DNA from: SAR86 cluster bacterium
GTDB lineage: Bacteria > Pseudomonadota > Gammaproteobacteria > Pseudomonadales > Azotimanducaceae
Direction of reading: 5' to 3'
DNA: 14,500 bases
NCBI GenBank assembly: GCA_013204195.1
Contig: JABMOJ010000566.1
Coordinates: 1 to 14,500, forward strand
The translations under genes were made by a program, and so were the position numbers. Below the pieces are notes generated by a model. That model ran no database searches, was not told where the DNA came from, and saw only the letters and a list, made by a program, of their open reading frames with translations. Below, one piece after another: positions 7,626 to 13,958 of the stretch (position 1 is its first letter; every line of letters begins with the position of its first letter).

Positions 7626-8303
7626 ATGATAGAAATTCCTCGCCCGGCGGCCCTGATATTCGACTTGGACGGCACTCTACTCGACACCGAGCCCTTGTAC
7701 ACAATGGCTGCTCAAAAAGTCATGGACCCGTATGGTGCCACCTATACCATGGCTCTGAAGCGTCAGTGCATGGGCGGTGATTCTCGCCGCAGCGCACAAT
7801 TCGCCATTGATCACGGTCAACTACCGATGAGTGTGGATGAGTATCTGCATAAGCGGGAAGGCTTCCTCACCGAATTATTTGCCGACGCGCCAGAAATGCC
7901 CGCCGCTGGCGAATTTATCACGGCGCTGGGGACCACCGACCTACCGGTTGGCCTGGCGACCAGCTCACACCAACATCTTTGCGAGCTAAAACTCGGCAAT
8001 AAACCTTGGCGCAAGCATTTCCATCAAGTGATTTGTGGTAACCATCCATTGCTTCGCCATGGCAAGCCGGCACCGGATATTTTCTTATTGTGCGCCCAGG
8101 TTTTGGGCGTCGATCCGCGACAATGCATCGCCTTTGAGGATTCACCAAATGGTATTGCAGCGGCGGTCGCTGCTGGCATGTCCGTCATTGCAGTGAACAG
8201 CCCCTATGTTGAGCGGGAGCAGCTGAATGACGCAATTCTCGTCATCGACAGCTATCAGGAACTAATGCCCTTACTACAGGCGTGGCAAGAAAACCGAGCC
8301 TAA
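7626..8303 (+). CDS. HAD-superfamily hydrolase, pseudouridine-5'-phosphatase-like
   Basis: This 225-residue HAD enzyme has all four motifs. They are D-L-D-G-T at residues 13-17 (Asp13 nucleophile, Asp15 acid/base), the Thr/Ser motif ATSS at 111-114, Lys147 in HGKPAPD, and the acidic pair Glu171-Asp172 in FEDSPNG. The helical cap lies between residues 18 and about 90. From memory of the family, the LPMS, ATSS, HGKPxPDIFL and FEDxPNGxxAAxAAGM stretches match eukaryotic HDHD1/PUDP, which dephosphorylates pseudouridine 5'-phosphate. Beta-phosphoglucomutase-like or other sugar phosphatases are alternatives. The ribosome site before the ATG is weak. The gene ends 8 bp before the stop of convergent phaR. 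The HAD call is certain; the substrate is tentative. Confidence 0.9.
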   Translation: MIEIPRPAALIFDLDGTLLDTEPLYTMAAQKVMDPYGATYTMALKRQCMGGDSRRSAQFAIDHGQLPMSVDEYLHKREGFLTELFADAPEMPAAGEFITALGTTDLPVGLATSSHQHLCELKLGNKPWRKHFHQVICGNHPLLRHGKPAPDIFLLCAQVLGVDPRQCIAFEDSPNGIAAAVAAGMSVIAVNSPYVEREQLNDAILVIDSYQELMPLLQAWQENRA

Positions 8304-8311
8304 CCTTAATC

Positions 8312-8749
8312 TTAGCGTTCTCGATCGAAGGGCTTGGGCGCAAAGCGGTTCCAAAACTCCATATTTTGCTCCAAGGCTTTGCGCATCATGGATAACGGAT
8401 CCCCACCGGTGACTTCCTGGACCCGACGCCGGTATTGCTCCTGGTACTCGAGAAACGTCATGATACTTTGTTCGATATAACGCCCCACAACACTTTGCAT
8501 CGGCGCCCCATAGAACCGAATAAGCTGCTCCAGCACACGATTTGTCAGTATGGGTTCATGACCTTCATCTTCCTGGTCGGTGATAATCTGCAATAAGACC
8601 GCCCGGGTCAGGTTTTTTTCGGTCTTGGAATCTTTCACCACAATACTTTCACCCGTCAGCACGATCTGACGAATATCCTCAACGGTGACATATTTGCTTT
8701 GTTGAATGTCATACAGCCTGCGATTGGGGTATTTTTTAAATTCCCGCAT
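8312..8749 (-). CDS. phaR: Polyhydroxyalkanoate synthesis repressor PhaR
   Basis: This 145-residue protein begins with the PhaR hallmark KKYPNRRLYD (residues 5-14), followed by YVTVEDI, a V-K-D-S-K-T segment and LTRAVLLQII. Together these form the PHA-accumulation-regulator DNA-binding domain (to about residue 64). The second domain contains LEQLIRFYGAPMQ and the helical IMTFLEYQEQYRRR. In Cupriavidus and Paracoccus, PhaR represses phasin genes and is titrated away by binding to nascent PHA granules. Here it lies beside two phasin genes and a WS/DGAT gene whose promoters share repeated YGCANYGCA boxes, its most likely targets. Its start has GAGGTG and AAGGA just upstream. The alpha/beta-hydrolase gene lies upstream on the same strand (71-bp gap). 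I see no YGCANYGCA box in that gap, so autoregulation is not evident. Confidence 0.96.
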   Translation of the reverse strand: MREFKKYPNRRLYDIQQSKYVTVEDIRQIVLTGESIVVKDSKTEKNLTRAVLLQIITDQEDEGHEPILTNRVLEQLIRFYGAPMQSVVGRYIEQSIMTFLEYQEQYRRRVQEVTGGDPLSMMRKALEQNMEFWNRFAPKPFDRER

Positions 8750-8820
8750 TCCTTCACCTCTGGTTCATACCATTATTATCCGCACCGATAGTACCGGCCA
8801 GATCCTTGGGTTAATGCTAT

Positions 8821-9582
8821 TCAACTTCGATATTTTTGCCACTGAGCCGTTGATTGCGCTAATCGATCCGCAATGATCCTGTAGATTGAAGGATTAAACC
8901 CCATTCCGCAATGACTGCCCCAAACCTCGACATTCTGCGTCTGATGGTCCTCATCAACCTCTCGACAGACTCGCCAGTTAACGATACCGTCGCCCTTGCT
9001 GTAAATGGCGGTCAATGGAATCGGTGGCGTTTTTCGCAACTCCATCGTTGTGATCGCATCTCGCATCTGCGCTAACGTCATGCCTGTTTGCTGCTCAAAC
9101 AGCCGCTTCACCGCTGACTGAGTCTCGCCGGCATGGGTTACACCAAAGGGACTGCCGAGGGTAATCACTTGCCTGACTTTATCTGGGGCCCACCTTGCCA
9201 GTTCACGGGCATAGATACCTCCAAGGCTTTGACCGATGAGACTCACCGGGCTGTTGCTTTGCGTGCAAGCCTCCTCAAAGCGATCCCGAAGCCGAGCTTG
9301 CATAACCTCCAATCCTCCGGTATTTCGCCCTAGCAACCAGGGTAGGGCGGTATAGCCCATGCTCGATAGATAACCCCTCAAGACCATCGTCGACTCATCG
9401 CCTGCCATAAATCCCGGCAGCACCATCACCGTATGATTGTCACCGCGAGGCAACAGACGCAACAGGGGTAGGGCCATCAACAGCGTACTCATCTCCAGCA
9501 GAGTACGGGGAATCTCGGTCAAGGCATTCAGCGATGACGGGCCTCGCGAGCGGTACCGACTAACTTCAAGTGTTTCGTACAA
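8821..9582 (-). CDS. Alpha/beta hydrolase (lipase/esterase-like)
   Basis: This 253-residue alpha/beta hydrolase has a complete triad. Ser119 sits in G-Q-S-L-G within LIGQSLGGIYARELA, Asp198 in YSKGDGIVNW and His224 in GSHCGMG. The early V-L-P-G-F segment (residues 54-58) supplies the oxyanion hole. A hydrophobic stretch near residues 28-44 may anchor it to a membrane or lipid surface. It is not a PHA synthase, which would have a cysteine nucleophile. The start is TTG: AGAGG lies seven bases upstream, an in-frame TGA immediately precedes it, and the next ATG is at codon 31 without similar support. It is divergent from the WS/DGAT gene and upstream of phaR, so a role in storage-lipid turnover is plausible but inferred. 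Confidence 0.88.
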   Translation of the reverse strand: MYETLEVSRYRSRGPSSLNALTEIPRTLLEMSTLLMALPLLRLLPRGDNHTVMVLPGFMAGDESTMVLRGYLSSMGYTALPWLLGRNTGGLEVMQARLRDRFEEACTQSNSPVSLIGQSLGGIYARELARWAPDKVRQVITLGSPFGVTHAGETQSAVKRLFEQQTGMTLAQMRDAITTMELRKTPPIPLTAIYSKGDGIVNWRVCREVDEDHQTQNVEVWGSHCGMGFNPSIYRIIADRLAQSTAQWQKYRS

Positions 9583-10112
9583 TCATCAACCTCTTTTTGT
9601 TCTTCGAGCGAGCCCCAAAACCCAAGGCGCAATCTCACCCGCAACCCTAAGAAGGATCAGGCCGATTTCGGAGTTTGTCCAAGATTGGAAAGGTTATCAA
9701 CCCTTACTGGAAAAGACCTGATTAACACCTCAATGGAACGGTAAAGTCAGCATTAGTAGCATTCGATTTATATTTTGACGCATTGCACCATTTTTTAATT
9801 GACAGGCCTTTTTACATACCTATAATGCCTCCCGCAGTGCACCAAAACGGCTCGCGGGAGCATGGAAAAGCACCAAGAAAAGCCATCTTCTTGCCTCACA
9901 CTCAACCTTCGGGATTGTACTAAAAGCCAGATAGCACGGGCATGGCAGACTATTCTTCGAAACTTGAGCCTGCTTGGCACGCCCATTGCGATAAGCACTT
10001 GCAGTACCACATCAACGTGGCGCTCGGGCAAGCCCCTCAAGCGCGACGAATAAGTTTAAAAACCGCAGGCTGACTGCGTAGCAACCATCAATAACGAACC
10101 GGAGAGCAAAAA
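9583..10112. other. 530-bp divergent intergenic region with long WS/DGAT leader
   Basis: This region separates the hydrolase gene (minus) from the WS/DGAT gene (plus). Its left part shows no clear promoter for the hydrolase. After the promoter at 9799-9826 there are about 280 transcribed bases before the WS/DGAT ATG. That leader holds two overlapping open frames in different phases: 9862-10053 (63 codons, GGGAG only one base before the ATG, so poorly placed) and 9942-10073 (43 codons, no good ribosome site). Neither matches a family I know. No riboswitch class is recognisable. The coding start itself has GGAG eight bases upstream. Confidence 0.55.
9779..9841 (+). promoter_or_regulatory. WS/DGAT promoter flanked by two putative PhaR operators
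   Basis: A near-consensus sigma70 promoter is seen: TTGACA at 9799-9804, a 16-bp spacer, and TATAAT at 9821-9826, with a start expected around 9833. It is bracketed by CGCATTGCA (9779-9787) and CGCAGTGCA (9833-9841), 54 bp apart. The upstream box lies in an 18-bp stretch, TTTGACGCATTGCANCAT, also found in the first phasin promoter. The downstream box shares the 11-mer GCAGTGCACCA with it. Promoter and repeats are seen directly; PhaR as the binder is inferred. The start would leave a leader of about 280 nt before the coding region. Confidence 0.72.
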
Positions 10113-11591
10113 ATGGAACAGCTGGGTGCAGTAGATGCTACCTTCTTATACTCAGAGACCGAATCGATGTTGAACCACATCGCCTCGATTCAGCGCCTGA
10201 GCCTGCCTGAAGACACAGACATCCCCACCTTCATCGCCGAATTCAAAGCCCTTTTGATGACCCGGCTGCATCTGATACCTTACCTGACCCGCAAGCTGCA
10301 GGAAGCCCCAGTTCAAATTGATCACCCTTTTTGGGTTAGAGATTCAGCTTTCGACATCAACCAGCATGTCGTCGAAGTGGCTTTGCCGGCACCCGGTACC
10401 TTTGCCCAATTTGAGGCCAAGATTGCTGAACTGCATGCTGAACCCATGAATCGCGACCGGCCATTGTGGGCCATTAAAGTCATCACCGGCTTTGAAGACG
10501 GCACAATCGCTTATTACAACCAAGTGCATCATGCCTGCCTAGATGGCATTTCAGGCCAAACTGCCATCATGCAGATGATGGACACCAGCCCTACGCCGCG
10601 CCAGGAATCTGTGCCCGAAGGATTTTTACAGCAAGACACATCAGTCAGTTTCAGCGAGGCTCTTTTTCGCTCATTCGAAAACCTGATCAAGTATCAGCTT
10701 GACGCCACTAACCGTAGCATCGGCAGCCTCGAATCAATGGTCCGGGTGGCGCAGCGTGCCGCCGATCCATCAAAGCAATTTGGCGCCTTTGCTGAAACCC
10801 CCGCTCGAACACAGTTCAACCGAACTATCAGCAAAAACAGATCTTACGCGGCTGGCGAGTACTCACTAAGCAACATTAAGGCGATCGGCAAAAGCCTCGA
10901 CTGTAAGGTCAACGACGTATTTATGAATATCGTTGCCGGCGGTTTGCGGCGCTATCTGGAACGCCAGGATGCACTGCCCCTGAAGGGCCTGATTGCCGGC
11001 TGTCCTGTCTCTCTGCGGCAGCCTGGAGATACACGACTCGGCAATCAGGTGACCATGATGAAGGTCAATCTCGCCACAGAATACGCCGACCCGCGCATCC
11101 GCCTGCTCGCGATCCGTGACTCCGCCAACGTCGCGAAGGCCGTCACCGCCGATATTGCCACTGGCGTTGACCTGGCAGTCTCTTTACCAGGCTTGCCCGC
11201 CGTCATGCGAGCGACCAGTCAGCTATTAGACTCGAGTCGCGCTTTTGATACCGCCCCCGTTGCGGTCAACCTGGTCATATCCAACGTCCCGGGTCCCCGC
11301 GAAACACTCTACTCCAATGGAGCCAAGGTCCTAACCCATTACCCGGTCTCGATCCCAGCCCACGGCGCTGGCGTGAACGTGACGGTGCAAAGCTACGTCG
11401 ATCGGTTGTACTTCGCTATTACCGCCTGCGCAGAGGCCTTACCGGATGCCGACAGACTGCGAGACGATATGAATGCCGCCTACATAGAACTCCGAGACTT
11501 GGTCATTCCCTTTAACATCGCCACATTGAAATTGAAACCGACAGTGGCGTTAACGCAAGCAGACACTGGGTCGATCACCAAGGTAGCTTGA
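10113..11591 (+). CDS. Wax ester synthase/diacylglycerol acyltransferase (WS/DGAT)
   Basis: This 492-residue protein has the family's usual length and all its landmarks. P-L-W is at 117-119, the catalytic H-H-A-C-L-D-G (HHxxxDG) at 139-145 with His140 as general base, the N-D motif at 267-268 (CKVNDVFMNIVAGGLRRYL), P-V-S-L-R at 298-302 and S-N-V-P-G-P at 390-395. The family esterifies fatty alcohols or diacylglycerol with acyl-CoA, giving wax esters or triacylglycerol at the inner membrane and on lipid bodies. The ATG is preceded by GGAG at 8 bases. There is no obvious terminator before the phasin gene 105 bp downstream, so read-through is possible. The promoter carries the boxes shared with both phasin promoters. 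Which product dominates in the cell cannot be told. Confidence 0.96.
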   Translation: MEQLGAVDATFLYSETESMLNHIASIQRLSLPEDTDIPTFIAEFKALLMTRLHLIPYLTRKLQEAPVQIDHPFWVRDSAFDINQHVVEVALPAPGTFAQFEAKIAELHAEPMNRDRPLWAIKVITGFEDGTIAYYNQVHHACLDGISGQTAIMQMMDTSPTPRQESVPEGFLQQDTSVSFSEALFRSFENLIKYQLDATNRSIGSLESMVRVAQRAADPSKQFGAFAETPARTQFNRTISKNRSYAAGEYSLSNIKAIGKSLDCKVNDVFMNIVAGGLRRYLERQDALPLKGLIAGCPVSLRQPGDTRLGNQVTMMKVNLATEYADPRIRLLAIRDSANVAKAVTADIATGVDLAVSLPGLPAVMRATSQLLDSSRAFDTAPVAVNLVISNVPGPRETLYSNGAKVLTHYPVSIPAHGAGVNVTVQSYVDRLYFAITACAEALPDADRLRDDMNAAYIELRDLVIPFNIATLKLKPTVALTQADTGSITKVA

Positions 11592-11620
11592 ACGATAGAC
11601 ATAATTTATTCGCAAAAGAC

Positions 11621-11659
11621 TTGAATTTGACGCATTGCAGCATATAATGATGCAGTGCA
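11621..11659 (+). promoter_or_regulatory. Phasin 1 promoter with two putative PhaR operators
   Basis: TTGAAT at 11621-11626, a 16-bp spacer and TATAAT at 11643-11648 form a good sigma70 promoter. CGCATTGCA (11631-11639) fills the spacer and TGCAGTGCA (11651-11659) covers the expected start near 11655. Box starts are exactly 20 bp apart, about two helical turns. The -10 also sits in the centre of an imperfect dyad, TGCAgCATataATGaTGCA. A bound repressor would occlude RNA polymerase. PhaR is the obvious candidate by inference. Confidence 0.75.
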
Positions 11660-11696
11660 CCATAAAGACGCTTCACCTTAACGCTCAGGAGAGATT

Positions 11697-12152
11697 ATGA
11701 ATATCATCGAACGTCAGACAGAACTTAGCAAATCATTGTACGAGATCAACATCAACGCCATGAAAGAATTCGCGGCACTACAAAAAGGCAATGTCGAAGA
11801 ATACATCGCAACGAATCGATCCTTTGGCGAGAAATTACCGACAGTAAAAAATATCGGCAACCTTGTAGAATTGCAGCGTGAATACGGCGCCACCCTGTGG
11901 TCAAACGCGAAAGGTTCTTTTGCAAATCAAAATGAATTGCTACGCACCGCTATCGAAGAGACCCGCGACGCGCTCAAACAAGCCTTCACCACCGATAACG
12001 CGCCAGCTAACAAAGCGCCAGTCAACCCAACGACCAAGACTGCGACGTCAACCAAGGCCAAGCCTAAAGCGAAAGCTAAAGCCAAAGCCAAAGCCAAAGC
12101 TACCGTGGTCACCAGCTCGCCCGCGGAAGACACGACACCTAGCGCGACTTAA
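11697..12152 (+). CDS. Phasin-family protein with Lys/Ala-rich tail
   Basis: The protein has 151 residues. Positions 1-98 form an amphipathic helical phasin domain and align without gaps to the neighbouring 102-residue protein (about four in ten residues identical by hand count), including the shared block ELQREYGATLW at 58-68. Phasins coat polyhydroxyalkanoate granules. Residues 99-151 are an added low-complexity tail containing KAKPKAKAKAKAKAK at 120-134. Such histone-H1-like tails occur in PhaF/PhaM-type proteins that tie granules to DNA for partitioning; that role here is inference. AGGAG lies five bases before the ATG. Its own promoter carries the putative PhaR boxes. A hairpin pair follows the stop. 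Confidence 0.87.
   Translation: MNIIERQTELSKSLYEININAMKEFAALQKGNVEEYIATNRSFGEKLPTVKNIGNLVELQREYGATLWSNAKGSFANQNELLRTAIEETRDALKQAFTTDNAPANKAPVNPTTKTATSTKAKPKAKAKAKAKAKATVVTSSPAEDTTPSAT
12054..12098 (+). repeat. In-frame hexanucleotide repeat encoding Lys-Ala units
   Basis: A degenerate tandem repeat of the 6-base unit AAAGCN encodes the K-A repeats of the phasin tail. Several adjacent units are identical (AAAGCC), so copy number could change by slippage. Because the unit is two codons long, gain or loss would alter tail length but not the reading frame. Confidence 0.85.
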
Positions 12153-12176
12153 TACCGAATATTGACCCCTTGTTAG

Positions 12177-12231
12177 ATGGCGACCCCCTCGCCATGGTGA
12201 AACCCGGAACTGGACCCCCTCCAGTTCCGGG
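12177..12231 (+). other. Two tandem hairpins with C-rich loops
   Basis: The first stem is 7 bp (ATGGCGA 12177-12183 with TCGCCAT 12189-12195) with a loop of five C. The second is 11 bp (12203-12213 with 12221-12231, perfect) with loop ACCCCCT. No T-run follows, so these are not textbook intrinsic terminators. They could stabilise the phasin 1 transcript, end transcription inefficiently, or form a 3'-derived small RNA presenting C-rich loops. The rest of the 314-bp gap holds another small stem near 12269-12281 and the phasin 2 promoter. Confidence 0.7.
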
Positions 12232-12356
12232 CATTCCCTACCCTCCGCTCAAATTTGATTCCTATGCCGGCGTTCGACGCCAGGCTTGAAAGTCGATAAC
12301 TCCCCCACTGACCCTGCATGTTGTTGACCCGCGGAAGCACAATTTTTCAAAAGCGC

Positions 12357-12395
12357 TTGCCTTTGCTGCATCGCAATATATAATGGTGCAATGCA
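12357..12395 (+). promoter_or_regulatory. Phasin 2 promoter with two putative PhaR operators
   Basis: TTGCCT at 12357-12362, a 16-bp spacer and TATAAT at 12379-12384 make the promoter. TGCATCGCA (12367-12375) is in the spacer and TGCAATGCA (12387-12395) covers the expected start near 12391. Box spacing is exactly 20 bp, the same as in the phasin 1 promoter, although the surrounding bases differ. That pattern argues for conserved protein binding rather than recent copying. Confidence 0.75.
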
Positions 12396-12466
12396 ACACC
12401 AGAACCGTCAGCCAACCCTGCTGACCAACACAACACTTTAACCGCTTTAACAACCGAGGAAACCCA

Positions 12467-12775
12467 ATGAACATCATCCAAAAACAAGCTGACTTCGGCC
12501 GTACTCTGTTTGAAATCAACCAGAATGCGCTGCAAGAAACGATTCGCACCCAACAAGAAAATATCCGTAAATATTTTGAGTTGAACGCGACTTTCAGCCA
12601 GCGCCTACCGGAAGTTCGTGACGTCACGAGCTTTATGGAATTACAGCGCGAATATGGCGCTACACTCTGGAACGGTATCAAAGAATCGACACAATCACAG
12701 GCCGGCATTTTGAAATCTGCCGTTGAAGAGACTGGCACTGCAGTTCGCAAAGTATTCACGCCTGAAGCTGCGTAA
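12467..12775 (+). CDS. Phasin-family protein, short paralog
   Basis: This 102-residue, mostly helical protein consists of the phasin domain only. It aligns ungapped with the upstream phasin over about 98 residues, with identical MNII start, ELQREYGATLW at residues 58-68 and a closing A-V-E-E-T. It lacks the Lys/Ala tail, so the pair probably arose by tandem duplication followed by gain or loss of the tail. It should bind the surface of PHA (or possibly neutral-lipid) granules. GAGG lies 11 bases before the ATG (7-base spacer). It has its own promoter with two YGCANYGCA boxes and is followed by an intrinsic terminator at 12845, so it forms a single-gene unit. Confidence 0.87.
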   Translation: MNIIQKQADFGRTLFEINQNALQETIRTQQENIRKYFELNATFSQRLPEVRDVTSFMELQREYGATLWNGIKESTQSQAGILKSAVEETGTAVRKVFTPEAA

Positions 12776-12844
12776 ACCTGAATTTGACGGGCTTTTCTGC
12801 AGACTTAGCGCAGACCAGTCAACATTAGTTCAGCGAGTAAAATT

Positions 12845-12873
12845 GAAGGGCGTTTACGCCCTTCTTTCGTTTT
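12845..12873 (+). terminator. Intrinsic terminator after phasin 2
   Basis: A perfect 8-bp stem (GAAGGGCG 12845-12852 with CGCCCTTC 12857-12864), loop TTTA, is followed by the T-rich TTTCGTTTT to 12873. It separates the phasin unit from the next gene pair. Confidence 0.88.
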
Positions 12874-12924
12874 GGGATAGGATAGTCGCAATATAGATCA
12901 CCCTTTGACCCACAGGAAAACTCT

Positions 12925-13185
12925 ATGAAGATTACCGTCGATGTCGATATCACACCGGAAGAATTACGCCGCTTCATTGGCCTGCCGAATATCGACAAAC
13001 TTCAGGAACAAATTTTGCAGAACGCTCAGGCCTACCTGAAGGAATCTGGTAGCAGTCAGTATAGCGATCTCATCGCTACGGCCATGCAACCGATGGCAGC
13101 CTACCAGCAATGGCTGCAGAAGATGATGGGCGGCGCCACTGAAGATTCATCGAAACCCAAGCAATCAGGCAAAGACCATGAGTAA
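12925..13185 (+). CDS. Small DUF6489-like protein
   Basis: The 86-residue protein opens with MKITVDVDITPEELRRFIGLP. This matches my memory of the DUF6489 pattern (MKxxxDxDxTPEExRxFxGLPD), a family of short proteobacterial proteins of unknown function. The middle is helical with many Gln residues (LQEQILQNAQAYL) and a P-M-A-A-Y-Q-Q-W-L-Q-K-M-M segment follows, reminiscent of the phasin-like 'W..M' helices. The tail is polar and likely disordered. AGGA precedes the ATG by a seven-base spacer. The stop overlaps the SDR start by 8 bases, so the two are translationally coupled. A granule-associated role is conceivable from helicity and position but is not demonstrated. Confidence 0.78.
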   Translation: MKITVDVDITPEELRRFIGLPNIDKLQEQILQNAQAYLKESGSSQYSDLIATAMQPMAAYQQWLQKMMGGATEDSSKPKQSGKDHE

Positions 13186-13954
13186 AGGTACAGCATTGAT
13201 CACCGGCGCCTCATCGGGTATTGGTGAAGCGCTGGCTCGAGAATTTGCCAGTCACCAATACGACCTGGTGATTACCGCGCGCCGCGGCGACCGGCTTGAG
13301 GCACTGGCAGCAGAGCTTAGCACTCAGGTCGCTGTCGATATCGTCATCAGCGACCTGGCGACCGATACCGGACCCGCCAGCCTGATTGCTGCTGTTGCCT
13401 TACTCGGCAAGGACATCGATGTGCTGGTCAACAACGCCGGCATCGCCCACAGCGGCAGTTTTCACGACACCGCCATGACCCAAATCGATCAACTCATTGG
13501 TCTGAACATCAGCGCCCTAGCCCGCCTCACGCAGCATTACAGTCAGCCCATGATTCAACGTGGTAGCGGCAGAATTCTCAATGTGGCGTCGGTCGCGGCA
13601 TTTCAACCGGTGCCATCAATGGCGGTTTACGCCGCGAGCAAGGCCTTCGTGTTGTCACTAACCGAGTCTCTGTCTGAGGAACTTCGCAGCACCGGCGTGA
13701 CAGTCACCGCCTTGTGCCCAGGCCTCACCCGGACGGAACTGGTGAACGACTTGATGGCCCAAGATGTGCCACCCTTTATGATGTCGAGCACCGAAGATGT
13801 CGCCAGGGAAGGTTATCAAGCCCTGATGGCAGGAGAAGTGATTCGGATTCCGGGCGTCGCCAATCAAGCCGCTGTGACCTGGGCAAAACATCAGCCACGT
13901 TGGCTAGTTCGCGGTGTCGGCGGTCTGTTCGCGAGATTCAAGCCCAGTCGTTAA
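13178..13954 (+). CDS. Short-chain dehydrogenase/reductase (SDR)
   Basis: This 258-residue classical SDR has the cofactor motif T-G-A-S-S-G-I-G at residues 9-16, N-N-A-G at 85-88, and the catalytic tetrad Asn110, Ser138, Tyr151 and Lys155 (Y-A-A-S-K). Arg35-Arg36 after the second beta strand suggest NADP(H). The P-G-L-T-R-T segment near 186-191 is the usual cofactor-closing loop. The family reduces or oxidises carbonyl/hydroxyl groups; the substrate is not readable. The start overlaps the upstream small gene by 8 bases. Neighbouring lipid-storage genes make a fatty acyl or ketoacyl substrate tempting, but many SDRs of this subgroup are unassigned. The stop is 4 bp from the convergent Nudix gene. 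Confidence 0.93.
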   Translation: MSKGTALITGASSGIGEALAREFASHQYDLVITARRGDRLEALAAELSTQVAVDIVISDLATDTGPASLIAAVALLGKDIDVLVNNAGIAHSGSFHDTAMTQIDQLIGLNISALARLTQHYSQPMIQRGSGRILNVASVAAFQPVPSMAVYAASKAFVLSLTESLSEELRSTGVTVTALCPGLTRTELVNDLMAQDVPPFMMSSTEDVAREGYQALMAGEVIRIPGVANQAAVTWAKHQPRWLVRGVGGLFARFKPSR

Positions 13955-13958
13955 ACCC

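Noticed and set aside
8750..8820. Possible autoregulatory PhaR site upstream of phaR
   Set aside because: No YGCANYGCA box is present in the gap and no convincing promoter could be chosen.
9795..10040. 81-codon minus-strand open frame in the WS/DGAT leader
   Set aside because: It runs through the strong plus-strand promoter and shows no motif or supported start.
12203..12231. 11-bp hairpin as an intrinsic terminator of phasin 1
   Set aside because: The stem is strong but no T-tract follows, so it is listed as a hairpin rather than a terminator.
12262..12759. 165-codon minus-strand open frame opposite phasin 2
   Set aside because: It covers the phasin 2 gene and its promoter, has no ribosome site or motif I recognise, and the plus-strand phasin has clear homology to its neighbour.
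12884..12900. A TCGCAATATA stretch before the DUF6489-like gene resembling part of the phasin 2 promoter
   Set aside because: Only one half-site is present, with no second box and no good -35 at proper spacing, so it does not meet the paired-box pattern.
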